7,987 nt of DNA from Actinomycetes bacterium. Lineage in GTDB: Bacteria; Actinomycetota; Acidimicrobiia; Spongiisociales; UBA5794. The position numbers and the translations under genes are program-made. The notes below the pieces were generated by a model that was not told the DNA's origin, did not search any database, and was given only the letters and a program-made list of their open reading frames with translations. The first letter of the stretch is position 1. Each line of letters starts with the position of its first letter. The stretch is taken from NCBI GenBank assembly GCA_023336855.1, contig JAMBLK010000285.1, positions 1-7,987 on the forward strand, written 5' to 3'. Shown piece after piece: positions 6,448-7,987 of the stretch.

Positions 6448-6480
6448 ACAGTACTCCTTCGTCCCCCGGGGCTTTGTCAA
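6448..6480 (-). promoter_or_regulatory. Possible promoter for the PadR-type gene
   Basis: On the minus strand a perfect TTGACA (6480-6475) overlaps the stop codon of the upstream membrane-protein gene. TACTGT (6453-6448) could be the -10 box. The spacer is 21 nt, longer than the usual 16-18, so either the -10 choice is wrong or the promoter is weak. AGTACT, a short palindrome overlapping the -10, could be part of a self-operator. Confidence 0.3.
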
Positions 6481-7286
6481 GCCACCTCGATGTTGCGAAG
6501 GCGAGCGATGACGGCCGCACCCACAACACACGCGAACGCAACCATCAGACTCGACCAGCGACTCGAGTAGACGGGGGCGTCAGCAATCGTCCAACCGAGC
6601 TCCCCCACGGCCATGAACAGCGCCGACCCCCAGATGATCGCGCCACCTCGGACGATCCAGACTCGATCGAAGTGAGGGCGAATGAGGGTCACGGCGACGA
6701 CGGCAAGTCCCGTTCCCACACCGGCGAGAGCGACCTTCGCAACCCAACCGAACAGACCGGCTTCGGCGGTGGGTGGCAACATGACCGCACCGGCAAGCGT
6801 CCCGAGAGATGCAAGCACCAGGCCCGGGAGGAGCCATGCTCGTTGCAGCCTGCGCGGCTGCCGAAGTCCGGCCGCTGCCATCGCGAGGTAGCCGATCCCG
6901 GTCACGAGGTTGAGACCGGCGAGCGTCGGCGTGATGCCTCTCGTGAACGTATCGGCGACTGCTCCAAGACCAACGACGCCGAACACTATCGCTAGTGGCA
7001 GCGCCGACGTCTCGGCCCCGACGAAGCGGTACCAGATGTCCGCGAGGGCGCTCAAGACGGACCGCGTCACGACTAATGCCATCGATGCGCTGGGATCCGC
7101 CACGTGTTCGTATCGGTCGGCTTCACGCTCGCGGAGAATCTCGTCGCGTTCCCCGGGCTCGATTCCCCAGGTGAGCGCCCTGTCGAGGTAACTCGCCCAC
7201 GACAGAACGGTCATCGCCCGGCGACGAGCAGGCTGCTGAGGCTCCCCGTCACCGATTGGTGTCGTCCCAGTGTCTCTGCTATTCAT
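6477..7286 (-). CDS. Six-helix membrane protein of unknown function, paired with PadR regulator
   Basis: I do not recognise a named family. From the ATG at 7286 the product is 269 aa. The N-terminal 65 residues are hydrophilic, with an acidic and basic helical segment (GIEPGERDEILREREADRYE, 41-60). Six hydrophobic segments follow at about 95-112, 121-140, 151-170, 178-202, 208-233 and 245-262. The short charged stretches RQPRRLQR (142-149) and RPHFDR (203-208) are likely cytoplasmic loops. A Glu/Arg-rich amphipathic N-terminus before a multi-helix body resembles membrane proteins encoded beside PadR regulators in actinobacteria, possibly sensing or transport accessories (inference). The frame is open to 7388, but upstream residues lie in the divergent promoter region, so the start at 7286 (or GTG at 7289) is preferred. 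The gene precedes the PadR gene and is divergent from the aldo/keto reductase. Confidence 0.75.
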   Translation of the reverse strand: MNSRDTGTTPIGDGEPQQPARRRAMTVLSWASYLDRALTWGIEPGERDEILREREADRYEHVADPSASMALVVTRSVLSALADIWYRFVGAETSALPLAIVFGVVGLGAVADTFTRGITPTLAGLNLVTGIGYLAMAAAGLRQPRRLQRAWLLPGLVLASLGTLAGAVMLPPTAEAGLFGWVAKVALAGVGTGLAVVAVTLIRPHFDRVWIVRGGAIIWGSALFMAVGELGWTIADAPVYSSRWSSLMVAFACVVGAAVIARLRNIEVA

Positions 7287-7298
7287 CACGGTCAGATA

Positions 7299-7345
7299 AG
7301 GGTAGCAACCGGCGATACCGACCACTCCAGGTACCCGTTGCAACG
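7299..7345. promoter_or_regulatory. Divergent promoter region with -10-like box and palindrome
   Basis: On the minus strand TACCCT (7304-7299) stands 9 nt before the GTG at 7289 and 12 nt before the ATG at 7286, consistent with a leaderless or very short leader transcript for the membrane protein. CGTTGCAACG (7336-7345) is a perfect 10-bp palindrome about 20 bp before the aldo/keto reductase start and could be an operator. No clear -35 boxes are visible. Confidence 0.3.
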
Positions 7346-7351
7346 CAGATG

Positions 7352-7366
7352 TGGGAGGCTCTCCCA
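7352..7366 (+). promoter_or_regulatory. Shine-Dalgarno inside a perfect hairpin before the aldo/keto reductase
   Basis: TGGGAG-GCT-CTCCCA is a perfect 6-bp stem with a 3-nt loop ending at the base directly before the ATG at 7367. The GGGAGG ribosome-binding site forms the left arm, so folding of the mRNA would hide it. This could limit translation, or be coincidence; the stem is short. Confidence 0.4.
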
Positions 7367-7987
7367 ATGAGCATCTCACTTGATACAACCGTTGCCCTGC
7401 ACGGCAACGTCAACATCCCGCTTCTGGGCTTCGGCACGTTCAAAGTCAAGGACGGAGAGGACATCGAGCAGGCCGTGGCCACCGCTCTCGACTTCGACTA
7501 CCGGCACATCGATACCGCCATGATCTACCGCAATGAAGAGGGCGTGGGCCGGGCGGTCGCTGCGTCCGGGATCGACCGGTCCGAGATCTTCGTCACGACC
7601 AAGGTCTGGAACAGCGACCACGGCTACGAACCAACCCTCGCTGCAATCGATGCCAGCCTCGAACGACTTGGGATGGACTACGTCGACCTCTACCTCGTGC
7701 ACTGGCCGAAGCCCGAGCACACGGTCGAGACGTGGCGGGCGATGGAAGAGATTCAGGCCACGGGCAAGGCTCGAGCCATCGGTGTGTCGAACTTCCTCAC
7801 GCACCATCTGGACCTGCTCCTCGACAACGCAAACGTGGTCCCGTCGATCAACCAGATCCAGTTCCATCCGCATCTCCAGAGCCCCGATCTCGTCGAGTAT
7901 TGCGCCGAGCGAGGCATCGTCATCGAAGCGTGGGGTCCACTGAAACAGGGCCTGATCATGGACGACGCAACGTTGTCGGCCATCGCC
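7367..7987 (+). CDS. Aldo/keto reductase, AKR5-like (3' partial)
   Basis: The first 207 residues of an NADPH-dependent aldo/keto reductase, a cytoplasmic TIM-barrel enzyme reducing aldehydes or ketones to alcohols; full-length members have about 270-280 residues. The catalytic tetrad is complete: D49 and Y54 in HIDTAMIYRNE, K79 in TTKVW and H112 in LVHWP. The GVSNF (139-143) and NQIQFHP (162-168) stretches form part of the cofactor pocket. The pattern is closest to the 2,5-diketo-D-gluconate reductase/prostaglandin F synthase type, but the substrate cannot be read from sequence. The ATG at 7367 has GGGAGG 8 nt upstream. The gene is divergent from the PadR-associated membrane protein with an 80-bp gap, so a shared control region is possible. 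The frame runs open to the window's right edge. Confidence 0.93.
   Translation, partial: MSISLDTTVALHGNVNIPLLGFGTFKVKDGEDIEQAVATALDFDYRHIDTAMIYRNEEGVGRAVAASGIDRSEIFVTTKVWNSDHGYEPTLAAIDASLERLGMDYVDLYLVHWPKPEHTVETWRAMEEIQATGKARAIGVSNFLTHHLDLLLDNANVVPSINQIQFHPHLQSPDLVEYCAERGIVIEAWGPLKQGLIMDDATLSAIA

Noticed and set aside
6422..6541. Upstream extension of the PadR open frame
   Set aside because: It runs through the strong Shine-Dalgarno and promoter-like bases and into the end of the membrane-protein gene; the ATG at 6421 gives a normal PadR length.

Overview
The window is about 8 kb of GC-rich bacterial DNA with strong G/C preference at third codon positions. The gene content (Tat-type Rieske protein, fused b6-type cytochrome b, triheme cytochrome c, PadR regulator with a membrane-protein partner) and TAnnnT boxes placed directly before GTG/ATG starts (leaderless-style promoters) suggest a high-GC actinobacterium-like organism, possibly Acidimicrobiia. 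That assignment is inference; no rRNA or taxonomic marker is present.

Layout. (1) 1-1788 (+): the 3' part of a large hybrid two-component protein, cut by the left edge. It has the tail of one receiver domain, a histidine-kinase-like core, a second receiver-like domain and a C-terminal receiver. Only the last receiver keeps its catalytic residues; the kinase core and the other receiver domains have lost theirs. (2) 1913-2500 (-): a small secreted protein, convergent with (1), remotely like TasA/CalY-type beta-sandwich proteins. (3) 2501-2770: a divergent intergenic region with a structured inverted repeat, a 12-bp palindrome flanked by perfect 7-bp direct repeats, and a possible leaderless promoter. 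(4) 2771-5933 (+): a respiratory quinol:cytochrome c oxidoreductase operon: cytochrome b (b6 plus subunit-IV fusion), Tat-exported Rieske Fe-S protein, and a membrane-anchored triheme cytochrome c that overlaps the Rieske stop by 4 nt (GTGA). (5) 6038-7286 (-): a six-helix membrane protein gene followed by a PadR-family regulator, convergent with the operon. (6) 7367-7987 (+): the 5' part of an aldo/keto reductase, divergent from the membrane protein and cut by the right edge.

The operon encodes the three expected parts of a bc-type complex: cytochrome b oxidises (mena)quinol, the Rieske protein takes the high-potential electron, and the triheme cytochrome c passes it towards a terminal oxidase outside the window. 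The main anomaly is an in-frame TAG at 3056-3058. It splits the cytochrome b frame just before the helix carrying two heme ligands, while everything on both sides is conserved. TAG is the normal stop of at least three genes here, so genome-wide recoding is unlikely. A sequencing or assembly error, a recent nonsense mutation, or local readthrough are the remaining explanations.

I see no tRNA, rRNA, CRISPR array, insertion sequence or clear mobile element. Nothing in the window demands a wholly new system. The best leads are the interrupted cytochrome b, the multi-degenerate hybrid kinase and the operator-like element at 2593-2618.
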